Below, one piece after another: positions 1-8,208 of a stretch of DNA of 64,000 bases. This DNA is from Pseudopedobacter beijingensis (GTDB lineage Bacteria; Bacteroidota; Bacteroidia; Sphingobacteriales; Sphingobacteriaceae), in NCBI RefSeq assembly GCF_042678145.1, contig NZ_JBHUDG010000003.1, positions 434,001 to 498,000 on the forward strand. The letters are read 5' to 3'. Positions within the stretch are counted from its first letter, which is position 1, and each line of letters starts with the position of its first letter. Under the pieces are notes generated by a model. The model was not told the origin of the DNA. It saw only the letters and a program-made list of their open reading frames with translations, and did not search any database. The position numbers and the translations under genes are program-made.

Positions 1-1425
1 GAAGATGGAACTGAAATTGAGAATTCCGATCAGTTGAAACAACTTGTTCAGCAAGAAATACAAACAATACTAAATGATGAAAAGTTAAAACAGGCATTTG
101 ATAAAGTAGATAAAGCAATTGGTTCTAATGTTGAGCTTAGAGCTTTTCAAAAAGTAATAGAAAAGGACAACTTGATTTTAGTCAATTTAAAGGACTATGA
201 AAAATTCAAAAAAGATGTTTGGATAAACTATTTATCTGAGATAAAAACTGATACTAGCGAATTAGCAACACACTACCAAGAAAAGAAAAAAGAACTTGAA
301 AAAATCATTAATGAATCTAAGAAGGAATTTGCATTATGGGCAAAAATTATAAACACTTTTAACTCAAGATTCTATGTTCCTTTTAAGGTAATATTAGCAA
401 ATCAAGAAGATATAATTCTTAAACAAGATACTGCAAATTTAGAATTTGAATATTCTGATAGAGATGAAGAACCTGTTAGACAAAAAAAGGAAAATCTGAT
501 TAGCATTTTAAGCAAAGGAGAACAAAGAGCTTATTTTATTTTACAATTTTTGTTCGAAATAGAATCCAGAAAACTAGGGAATGAAAAGCATCTATTGATT
601 TTTGATGATATAGCAGACTCTTTTGACTATAAGAATAAATTCGCTATTATAGAGTATATAAAAGATCTTCATAATTTGGATGTTTTCAGAACGATAATCC
701 TAACTCACAATTTTGATTTCTACAGAACTGTAGCGTCCAGACTTGGCCTCCCCAGAACAGTAGTTTACATGGCTACAAAATCTGACTCAAAAGAAATCAC
801 GCTCCATGATGGACAATACAGAAAAGATGTATTTGCTCATTTTATTGACAGATTTTCCGAACCAAGAGTATTCATCAGTTTAATTGCATTCGTTAGAAAT
901 CTAATTGAATATAGTGAATCAGATGATTGTGAGGAATATTTAACCCTTACGAGTTGCCTTCATAGGAAAGAATTAAGTGAGAATTTGACAGCTGAAGAAG
1001 TTTTTAAAATTTACACAAATAGGCTAGTAAAGCTTCAGGGAAAAAGTATAGATTTTGGAGCTGAAAATCTTATGCAGTTTATTACGAATACAGCAGATTC
1101 TATTTGTGATGAGCAAAATATAGATGAAATATTACTTGAGAACAAAATTGCTTTAGCAATTGCAATCCGCCTAAAAGCAGAAGAATATCTAATTAAAAAG
1201 TTGCCACAATTAGATTTACAAACTATAACTTCAAATCAAACTCAAAAATTATATAAAACATATACTAAAACCTTTCCTGAAAGTACTTCTTTAGAAACAT
1301 TGGATAGAGTTAATTTAATGACGCCGGAAAACATACACATTAATGCTTTTATGTATGAACCTCTCATTGATATGTCTATTTCTCATCTTATAGATTTATA
1401 TAAAAAAACTTCTTCACTCAATTAA
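1..1425 (+). CDS. C-terminal part of an SMC/RecF-like ATPase (cut by window edge)
   Basis: The reading frame is open to base 1, so the gene starts upstream; the first in-window start-like codon is TTG at 34. Counting from that TTG, an ABC-type signature (LSKGEQRAYFIL, about residues 159-170) is followed by a Walker B with a DD pair (LLIFDDIADSFD, about 187-198) and an H-loop-like ILTHNFDF near residue 225. A coiled-coil-like lysine/glutamate-rich stretch precedes them. This is the C-terminal half of an ABC/SMC-type ATPase; the Walker A half must lie outside the window. The SLATT gene starts 5 nt after the stop, so the two are probably one transcript. Membership of a defence system is inference from neighbours. 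Confidence 0.75.
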   Translation, partial: EDGTEIENSDQLKQLVQQEIQTILNDEKLKQAFDKVDKAIGSNVELRAFQKVIEKDNLILVNLKDYEKFKKDVWINYLSEIKTDTSELATHYQEKKKELEKIINESKKEFALWAKIINTFNSRFYVPFKVILANQEDIILKQDTANLEFEYSDRDEEPVRQKKENLISILSKGEQRAYFILQFLFEIESRKLGNEKHLLIFDDIADSFDYKNKFAIIEYIKDLHNLDVFRTIILTHNFDFYRTVASRLGLPRTVVYMATKSDSKEITLHDGQYRKDVFAHFIDRFSEPRVFISLIAFVRNLIEYSESDDCEEYLTLTSCLHRKELSENLTAEEVFKIYTNRLVKLQGKSIDFGAENLMQFITNTADSICDEQNIDEILLENKIALAIAIRLKAEEYLIKKLPQLDLQTITSNQTQKLYKTYTKTFPESTSLETLDRVNLMTPENIHINAFMYEPLIDMSISHLIDLYKKTSSLN

Positions 1426-1430
1426 AAAGA

Positions 1431-2078
1431 ATGCAAGAAAAATCAATATTCACGGGTTCAAAAGCCTATTTGGAAAAAAGCTTTTTAGAGGAATTAAGTT
1501 ACAAGGTTTGGTCTACAAAGGGTGCTAGATTTAAAGCAGACGAGCGATTAATGAAAACTGCTAAGATGTCGAATATTAGTCTTTCCGTATTTTCTGCTTA
1601 CCTAATTATAGCCAGTTTAATTTCGGTATATGTAGGTAATTATAAGCTTAATTTTCAGATCATAAATTACTTTGTAACCTCTCTTTCTATTATCTTATTA
1701 GTTTTATCTCAATATGAAAGCTCTCAAGACTATAAAATGAGAGCTGTTAAATTTCATGAATGTGCATTGGAACTTAGCAAAATATACAATGAGATTAGAA
1801 TCTTTAAAACACTTTCTAAACACCCTACTGACGAAGAGTGCAGAACTTTCTGTGAAGACACCTCAAGAAAATACCAAGATATACTTGCTAAATATGAAAA
1901 CCACTCCGCTATTGACTATGATACTTTTAGGCTTTTAAACCCAGATTATTTCAGCGAATATAAAGCAAAAACTAAATCCATAAAATTTAGAAGATGGTGG
2001 GCAATATACGGCTGGTATACTCTCCTTTTAATTGGTACGCCTATGGTCTTTATTGGATTTAGTTTTGTGAAATTTTGA
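1431..2078 (+). CDS. SLATT-domain 2TM membrane protein
   Basis: This 215-residue protein has two adjacent hydrophobic helices at about residues 49-69 and 77-95, a charged cytoplasmic-looking segment (about 96-185) and another hydrophobic stretch at the C terminus (about 189-213). The layout and the N-terminal W-S-T-K-x-A-R-F pattern match the SLATT family (SMODS and SLOG-associating 2TM effector), probably the SLATT_5 group. SLATT proteins are regarded as membrane-acting effectors in nucleotide-signal or ATPase-controlled conflict systems. The gene follows the ATPase gene by 5 nt, which suggests an ATPase-sensor plus membrane-effector pair. Function is inferred from family resemblance. Confidence 0.7.
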   Translation: MQEKSIFTGSKAYLEKSFLEELSYKVWSTKGARFKADERLMKTAKMSNISLSVFSAYLIIASLISVYVGNYKLNFQIINYFVTSLSIILLVLSQYESSQDYKMRAVKFHECALELSKIYNEIRIFKTLSKHPTDEECRTFCEDTSRKYQDILAKYENHSAIDYDTFRLLNPDYFSEYKAKTKSIKFRRWWAIYGWYTLLLIGTPMVFIGFSFVKF

Positions 2079-2119
2079 ATATTGTACACTATTGAAAAAA
2101 ATACATAAATAATATAATT

Positions 2120-2593
2120 ATGAACCAATGTTGTCTAGAATGTAGTCACCCTATAAGCAAACAAGTATTTAATTATTCCAATGATTATTTTGGTATTCCA
2201 TTATGTATGCCCCATCAAGATTGGATAAAACAACAAGAGTACATGAGTACTTATGAAGCTATATCTTTATATTTTGCATTGAAATGGCGAGGTGTTCCCG
2301 CAAAATTAGAAAAGTTTGACGGTCATAAAACTATAGACATCGCCATACCGCAGGCTAAAGTAAACATTGAAGTTGATGGCGGGCATCACAACTACAGTGA
2401 CAGGCAAGCCTTAGCTGATCTTAAAAGAACTTATTACTCTTTCATAAAAGGTTACCTTACCCTTAGGATTCCAAACTCTTTGGTAAAACACCATCTGGAT
2501 GAAACTGCCGATATGATTACCGAAATATTAAATTATAATAGAGAAATGGTATCAAAAGAAAAGCGGCAAATGATTAAATATAGGAAGTTTTAA
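2120..2593 (+). CDS. DUF559/Vsr-like endonuclease with N-terminal zinc-finger-like cysteines
   Basis: A 157-residue protein. The N terminus has C-L-E-C and a later C-x-x-H that could form a zinc site. The central part reads D-I-A-I-P-x7-IEVDGGHHNYSD (acidic residues near 84-86), followed by a basic helix and LRIPNSLV. This is the PD-(D/E)XK-like core of DUF559/very-short-patch-repair type nucleases. It probably cuts or nicks DNA. It lies 41 nt after the SLATT gene and 11 nt before a Shedu-like nuclease, so the pair looks co-transcribed. Substrate is unknown. Confidence 0.7.
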   Translation: MNQCCLECSHPISKQVFNYSNDYFGIPLCMPHQDWIKQQEYMSTYEAISLYFALKWRGVPAKLEKFDGHKTIDIAIPQAKVNIEVDGGHHNYSDRQALADLKRTYYSFIKGYLTLRIPNSLVKHHLDETADMITEILNYNREMVSKEKRQMIKYRKF

Positions 2594-2604
2594 GTGAGTT
2601 TATT

Positions 2605-3411
2605 ATGAAGAAGCTATATGACTGGGGAAGTCTTAATTCCGAACATATATCAATTGTAAACCAACTGTGTAACAAGTGGGACAATCTTATTGAGCAAAAC
2701 AAACAAGAAAGATACTACCAAAGCTTTTTAGCAGAACATGCAGGTTTTTTCCTTTCTGATTGGAATGCAAAACTTGTTATTTCAAAACTAAAAATGGGTT
2801 CGGAATTGGAATGCGATTTTGTTGTTGTAAAAGACGGTTTCAGTGCCGGTACTATTTATGAGTTTATTGAAATTGAAAAGCCAGGTAGCCGGCTCTTTAC
2901 CAAGAATGGAATCCCCTCTAAGGATTTTAACACTTCATTGCAACAAATAAGAGACTGGCGTAGATGGTTAATTGAAAATAAAAGCTATTTTAAAAAATTT
3001 CTACCCACAGTAAATACTAGAGTTTTGAGTGATTCACAAATAAAATTCAAAATAGTTATTGGAAGAAGAGATGAACAAATCAGTCTAGAAAAGCGTAACC
3101 AAATCGCAAACGAAAACCACATAGAAATTAGAAGTTTTGATAGCTTAGCTGATAAATTAAGGGGCGATTTGATTCATGGAGAATTATGGCACCAGAGAGA
3201 AGACAAAGGATATGTTTATCTAATAAACAAGATCTCCAGTCCATTTCTAAAGGCTATAACGGATAGTTCATGGAAAGAACTGTGTGATTCTAAAAGTATC
3301 CCTCCGTCTCACTTTTATTCTAATGTTGACTCTTCTATTTCGGAACACTTAAAGTTCAATAAGTTGTTTGAGGAGTATAAGAAACTAGTTCATGCTAATT
3401 ACTTTCTTTAA
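2605..3411 (+). CDS. Shedu-like (DUF4263) nuclease
   Basis: A 268-residue protein whose middle carries a PD-(D/E)XK pattern: E-C-D-F-V-V-V (D near 71), then YEFIEIEKPGS (E89, E91, K92), then LQQIRDW typical of DUF4263. DUF4263 is the nuclease domain of SduA, the single protein of the Shedu anti-phage system. N-terminal residues 1-60 resemble the small helical region that precedes the nuclease in other Shedu proteins. The residue at the usual catalytic lysine position is glutamate followed by lysine, so the exact ligands should be checked by alignment. It sits in the five-gene run of nucleases and NTPases. Confidence 0.65.
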   Translation: MKKLYDWGSLNSEHISIVNQLCNKWDNLIEQNKQERYYQSFLAEHAGFFLSDWNAKLVISKLKMGSELECDFVVVKDGFSAGTIYEFIEIEKPGSRLFTKNGIPSKDFNTSLQQIRDWRRWLIENKSYFKKFLPTVNTRVLSDSQIKFKIVIGRRDEQISLEKRNQIANENHIEIRSFDSLADKLRGDLIHGELWHQREDKGYVYLINKISSPFLKAITDSSWKELCDSKSIPPSHFYSNVDSSISEHLKFNKLFEEYKKLVHANYFL

Positions 3412-3548
3412 AAATCGCCATTTATCAAACATGTCTAGCTAGTTCATTTTCTCTTCGTTTGAGACATGCTCAACTGGCTAAGAATTATTACAAATTTGAT
3501 ATTGCACACAACTCCAATTATATTAGAAATATATTTTCAACTGTATTA

Positions 3549-5894
3549 ATGAATTACAACCTAGAGGTTCTAAATGATAAAGAATTTGAATTACTTTCTA
3601 AAGACCTACTTGAGAGAGTGCTCGATACCCCCTTACAAAATTTTAAGACTGGAAAGGATGATGGGATAGATTTAAGATATTCATCCTATAACTTAAATGA
3701 GATAATAATCCAAGCAAAAGCTTATACAAAATCTAAATATACAAACCTAAAAAGAGCCCTTAAAGAAGAGAGAGTAAAAATGGACAAACTTTTTCCCTCT
3801 CCCCAAAGATATATTTTAACGACAACTTGTGCGCTTTCTCCAAAAGAAGTAAATGAGATAGTAGATGTCATGCATCCCTATATTTTATCACCGCAAGATA
3901 TTTATGGAAGAGATCGTATGGAATCATTAATAAGTAATCACCATGACGTTGAAAAGAAATACTACAAACTCTGGTTAACAAGCACTAATATATTAGAAAC
4001 TATTCTACACAATGGACAAAGGTCTCAATCTGAATTTTATAAAGATAAAATACTAAAAAAAGCGAGTCTTTATGTTCCTACAAAAAACCTTCAAGATGCT
4101 ATTGATAAACTAAATGAAAATAAGTTTGTGATCATTTCAGGCGAACCCGGTGTAGGTAAGACTACTATCGCTTATATTTTAATCTGTGACTTGCTAGGTA
4201 ATGGATATGAACTGATCAATATTGATGACAAAATCAATGATGCACTAAATTTACTCTCACCTAATCCTGATGTAAAACAAGTTTTCTTCTTTGATGATTT
4301 TTTAGGTGCTAATATTAATGAAATATTAAATCCGAAAAACACAGAAAGTAAAATTGTGAATTTTATTGAACAAATAGAAGTATCAAAGAATAAGTTTCTT
4401 ATACTCACTTCAAGAACAACTATCCTAAATCAAGCAAAGGACAATTACGAACATTTTGCCCGTCAAAAATTTGACAAACGATCAAAATATGAACTCATAT
4501 TAAATGACTATTCTCTTATTAATAAAGCAAGAATAGTATATAATCACCTTTACTTCAATGATATTCCAGAAGAATTTAAGAACAGCTTTTTTGAAAACAA
4601 GAACTATCTAAAAATCATTGAACATAAAAATTACTTCCCACGCTTAATCGAATTTATCACTAACCAACATAATTATGACAAAGAATACTATGACTCAGTT
4701 AATGAATTTATTTTTAAAAACTTAGAGAATCCCAGTGAAATATGGAAAATGGCTTTCGAACGTCAACTTGAGGACGAAGACCGTTTCCTATTATTATCAT
4801 TGTTTTCATTTGCGCAAACACGTGTAGCACATGGAAAACTAGAAAATGCATTCACAAACCGCTATAATTATGAAATTAAAGAAAATGGCGTTAGTAAAAA
4901 AATAAACGCTTTTAACAGGTCGCTAAAGAAAATATTAGACAGTTTTATAATATCTATAAAAGTAAAAGATAGGGAAAATGAGTATCAATTATTAAATCCT
5001 TCTATTGCAGATTTCCTATTGAATTATCTTAGAGACAGTAAGGAGGAAAGAAATAGAGTTTTATTCTCCATCTGCTACCTTTATCAACTAATCGGCTATT
5101 TTGATACCGAAAGAAAAGATAAAATAATACTTAAAGATGATTTTCTAAAGAATTATTATTCAATTTTCTTAAACCTCTTAGAAAATCTTGAAGAAAGAGA
5201 CTATACTTTTACCATTCTTGATATTTTATATTGTCTTGACAAATTTTTCCTGAATGGTACTATAAAAGAGTATTCCGCTTTTCAGTCTTATCTAGAAAAA
5301 TTATTAGAAACCGATGGTCGAGGATATGTGACATCAAGAAAACTTATAAAAGTACTTGACAGCATTTATAAAAGATACCCAAACAATATAAAAGACTTAG
5401 TAATTTCAAACTGGACCAAATTAATGCTTTTGTTAATAAGAAATGCTTATGATAGAGATGACTTAGCTGGTTTGGAAAAACTTCATGATTTATATGCTAT
5501 CGATTTATCCAAAACTATAGAAAATGACGATATTAACTTTGAAATAGAAACAAAAGTAGGCAAGTTATTTGAAGAGTATTCCAAAGATTACGACATGATT
5601 GTAAAAGAGAGTGACGTATTAGATACATATCATACTGTAGATAAAGGTTATACCGTGTCTTACATTGATAACAAATATTGGAACTCCTATCTGAGCTTTT
5701 TTGAAGATTGTGGTTTAGGCAGTCATTATGATCAATTTAATCATGAATTAGATATAGATGCCGAAGATGTATTAAATCAGATACTGGAAAATAATAATTA
5801 TGAAGAGGATGATTATAGACTTGAAACAACCATTGAAGAAGATCATTCCGATGAGAACGAATATCAAATGATTGAATATTTATTTGAAAGATAA
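3549..5894 (+). CDS. Mrr-like restriction endonuclease fused to nSTAND3-type NTPase
   Basis: Starting at ATG 3549 gives 781 residues. A 30-residue in-frame extension to a TTG at 3459 exists, but it is not nuclease-like, and the restriction fold normally begins with a stretch like MNYNLEVLNDKEFELL. Residues 1-150 resemble an Mrr/REase domain: a D-G-I-D-L-R acidic motif, then IIIQAKAY. An NTPase follows with Walker A GEPGVGKT (about 198-205) and Walker B VFFFDDFLG (DD about 249-250), then TSR. This matches nSTAND3-class NTPases. The C-terminal 400 residues are helical and could be the sensor. Architecture (nuclease effector, STAND switch, sensor) is like Avs-type immune proteins; that role is inference. 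Confidence 0.7.
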   Translation: MNYNLEVLNDKEFELLSKDLLERVLDTPLQNFKTGKDDGIDLRYSSYNLNEIIIQAKAYTKSKYTNLKRALKEERVKMDKLFPSPQRYILTTTCALSPKEVNEIVDVMHPYILSPQDIYGRDRMESLISNHHDVEKKYYKLWLTSTNILETILHNGQRSQSEFYKDKILKKASLYVPTKNLQDAIDKLNENKFVIISGEPGVGKTTIAYILICDLLGNGYELINIDDKINDALNLLSPNPDVKQVFFFDDFLGANINEILNPKNTESKIVNFIEQIEVSKNKFLILTSRTTILNQAKDNYEHFARQKFDKRSKYELILNDYSLINKARIVYNHLYFNDIPEEFKNSFFENKNYLKIIEHKNYFPRLIEFITNQHNYDKEYYDSVNEFIFKNLENPSEIWKMAFERQLEDEDRFLLLSLFSFAQTRVAHGKLENAFTNRYNYEIKENGVSKKINAFNRSLKKILDSFIISIKVKDRENEYQLLNPSIADFLLNYLRDSKEERNRVLFSICYLYQLIGYFDTERKDKIILKDDFLKNYYSIFLNLLENLEERDYTFTILDILYCLDKFFLNGTIKEYSAFQSYLEKLLETDGRGYVTSRKLIKVLDSIYKRYPNNIKDLVISNWTKLMLLLIRNAYDRDDLAGLEKLHDLYAIDLSKTIENDDINFEIETKVGKLFEEYSKDYDMIVKESDVLDTYHTVDKGYTVSYIDNKYWNSYLSFFEDCGLGSHYDQFNHELDIDAEDVLNQILENNNYEEDDYRLETTIEEDHSDENEYQMIEYLFER

Positions 5895-5974
5895 TTTATA
5901 AAACAAAACCAAAAATTTAGTTTTTACAATCTAAACTCAATATCTCCTTAATCACAGGTCAGTATTAGATTAGG

Positions 5975-6706
5975 CTATCTCACTGATACATTGTCGTAAT
6001 GACCTATTGCAAGATTTGAGACCTTTAAGCGAGCTATATTCAGATTAACATTACATAAATAATCGTACGGCTTCTCATTAAAGCCTGTGATATTAACCAT
6101 ATAATTATTTGGAGGCGAAGAATCATAGGTTAAAAAATATCCAAATGGTTTGTAATTAATTTCTGACCATTGAAATCTCTCGCCTGTTTCAATGTTGGAA
6201 GCGAAACTATATCCAATCATCCTTTTAACGGGGGATGAATTTGAATACAGATAAATATTTATTTTTTGGGGGAAGAGTTCGCTTCTTCGATTGAGCAGAT
6301 AATCGGTTACACCTGAATGTTTATTTAAAACTCCGGATGAGTCAGCACAGACAAACATTAGCAATATCTGCTTTAGGACATTTAGAGGTTTAATCATATA
6401 ACTACCAGACGTAATATAAGGATTAACATTTTGTTCCAAAATCTTAACTCCTTGCCTAGTAAATTCACAAAAGTCTTTTACATACCAATTTCCAGTAGAG
6501 TTGTTACAATGTGCGCAAAGACATTTTTTACCGAAACCCCGATTACTTACACTCTTTTTGCCAAATAAATATCCCGTTTCATTGAATAAATGCTCATAAT
6601 TCTGCACATAAATTGGTGTATTATTGAAAGCACATTGAGGAGGGATATGTTCGAAGGTAAGAGTTGTTTGATCCCCACAAAGTACACAAGTATTTTCTGT
6701 TAACAT
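5975..6706 (-). CDS. HNH-endonuclease-like protein
   Basis: A 243-residue protein with an N-terminal C-V-L-C-G pair, the motif FEHIPPQCAFN, and a second cysteine pair in CLCAHCNNSTG. This arrangement (CxxC, an E-H-I-P-P element, then CxxCN) is typical of HNH/McrA-like zinc-bound nuclease folds. The remaining 170 residues are not recognised. It is transcribed toward the plus-strand nuclease operon and shares the AT-rich composition of this end. A structural zinc-binding protein without nuclease activity is possible. Confidence 0.5.
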   Translation of the reverse strand: MLTENTCVLCGDQTTLTFEHIPPQCAFNNTPIYVQNYEHLFNETGYLFGKKSVSNRGFGKKCLCAHCNNSTGNWYVKDFCEFTRQGVKILEQNVNPYITSGSYMIKPLNVLKQILLMFVCADSSGVLNKHSGVTDYLLNRRSELFPQKINIYLYSNSSPVKRMIGYSFASNIETGERFQWSEINYKPFGYFLTYDSSPPNNYMVNITGFNEKPYDYLCNVNLNIARLKVSNLAIGHYDNVSVR

Positions 6707-6783
6707 ATTGGTAAATCTTAGTATTCATATAGACTCCCTAAACAGGCGCTATAATAAATGCAGTTATGTGTATCATAAAAAGT

Positions 6784-7203
6784 TTAAATTTGAAGCGAAT
6801 TAAAGGAATATACTAATCTTTCTAACTTAGGAATACTTCTATTCACAAAACCATTTTCTTTATAAAAACTAAGTTCATTTACGAAGTATCCTAAATTTGC
6901 TTTTGCTGTTTTTAAATGGAAACAACCATTGGATATTGCTTTTTTATCAGCTGTTGAACTCTTTAAATACCAAAATAATAGCTTAAGTTCTTCTTCAACA
7001 ACTTGCGAACCACTAAAACAGTTACAGCCTTTACCTTCAAAAAACTCAAAATTTTTGTAGTTAAAATAGATATAACTTCTTGATGTTTTAGATAGACTAA
7101 ACTTTCTCTTTCCTCTTTGCTTGTCTCTTTTAGGAGTAACATCTACAAAACCTTGGTTCTCTAATACCATTATTAAGTCTTGATTACAAGTATAAATTCT
7201 CAT
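6784..7203 (-). CDS. hypothetical protein
   Basis: A 139-residue protein, not recognised. It is rich in lysine, phenylalanine and asparagine, with no signal peptide or membrane helix and one C-N-C motif near the middle. It lies 77 nt upstream of the HNH-like gene on the same strand, so the two could be one transcript in the accessory island. A start at ATG 7203 is the only clear choice. Confidence 0.45.
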   Translation of the reverse strand: MRIYTCNQDLIMVLENQGFVDVTPKRDKQRGKRKFSLSKTSRSYIYFNYKNFEFFEGKGCNCFSGSQVVEEELKLLFWYLKSSTADKKAISNGCFHLKTAKANLGYFVNELSFYKENGFVNRSIPKLERLVYSFNSLQI

Positions 7204-7450
7204 GTTTAGATTTTTTAATGCATTATTTACTTAACACAGTTATTAAATATCGTTCTGTGTATTCGTACTGATAAAGTTAAGGATAAATTATATTTCTAAA
7301 ACAACATTAAAATTTGAGTACTGATTTCTCACAAAAGACAACTATATATCTATATTTACAGCAACTTTAAAATAACACATAGCATTTTGGTGGGTAAACC
7401 ATAAACAAACATTTAAAAATGAATTTGAGGGAGGCTATATATAATCGCCT

Positions 7451-7751
7451 ATGGTAAACAAGAACGGGAGCTATAATCAATCTTATACCAATCTTACTTT
7501 GGCTCGGGTTTAGAGATATTGTATTTTCCTATACAGGTACTTTTATAAAAGCCATTGGTGTAGTGGAGAAAAATTATATAGAAGCAGCTATTCCCCCAGA
7601 ATTTGGTGCTACTGGTGCTCAACGGAATAATGATGGCTATCTGGTAAAAGTAAACTGGACAGCTCTTTCTAATCCTTTAAAGCCAAAATATTATATTCAA
7701 TATATTGTGGATACTGTATTTGAGAGAGTAAAATCTATAGAGTTTAAATAA
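7451..7751 (+). pseudogene. decayed HNH-family endonuclease N-terminal remnant
   Basis: Two frames join into one recognisable protein. From ATG 7451 one frame reads VNKNGSYNQSYTNLTLARV and stops. The frame shifted near 7510 continues RDIVFSYTGTFIKAIGVVE and on to AAIPPEFGATG and LKPKYYIQYI, ending at 7751. This order (VNQ-like start, GDIVFS, aIG, PPEFG, PLxPKxHI) is that of a common HNH-endonuclease family, which normally has a C-terminal HNH domain; here that domain is missing. A Nudix gene begins 3 nt later, so the deletion joined the remnant directly to it. Family assignment is from memory of the motif order. Confidence 0.5.
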
Positions 7752-7753
7752 CT

Positions 7754-8140
7754 ATGCTACGAGTCACCTGCGCCATTATATTTAAAGACAACAAAGTGCT
7801 GATTGCCCAACGCAGCAAAAGCATGAAATTACCTTTAAAATGGGAGTTCCCCGGTGGTAAGATAGAAACCGACGAGACTATGGAGGAAGGTTTAAAGCGT
7901 GAGGTTATGGAAGAACTTAATATTAATATATCAATTGGAGAAGCGCTTAGCCCAGTTGAACATCATTATCATGATTTTTCTTTAAACCTCTACCCTTTTG
8001 TTTGTGCCTATCTGGATGGTAACTTAGAAGCCAAAGAGCATGCACAGGTAAAATGGGAATCTTTAGCTAATTTAGAAGCTTATGATTGGGCAGAGGCGGA
8101 TATGCCGGTGGTGAAGGAGTTGATAAAAATGTTTGGATAA
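7754..8140 (+). CDS. Nudix (d)NTP pyrophosphohydrolase, MutT-like, copy 1
   Basis: A 128-residue protein with a full Nudix box at residues 35-57: G35, E41, REVMEEL at 49-55, ending N-I instead of G-I. The beginning VTCAIIFKDNKVLIAQR and the segment KWEFPGGK are typical of MutT/CTP-pyrophosphohydrolases, which hydrolyse (d)NTPs to NMP and PPi, often clearing oxidised nucleotides. It is 68 nt upstream of the PLD-helicase-DUF3427 gene, a pairing seen often in Bacteroidota. A second copy lies at 15279-15665. Confidence 0.9.
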   Translation: MLRVTCAIIFKDNKVLIAQRSKSMKLPLKWEFPGGKIETDETMEEGLKREVMEELNINISIGEALSPVEHHYHDFSLNLYPFVCAYLDGNLEAKEHAQVKWESLANLEAYDWAEADMPVVKELIKMFG

Positions 8141-8208
8141 AAGATGTTATTAGCTTGATGGTTCCGAGTACCTCACCATGACGCTAACTACGTTTATAGT
8201 TTATTAAA

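Noticed and set aside
7204..7450. Possible small coding region before the HNH remnant
   Set aside because: A frame from ATG 7419 runs only 12 codons before a stop, so it is not used to define the gene; the remnant reads better from 7451.
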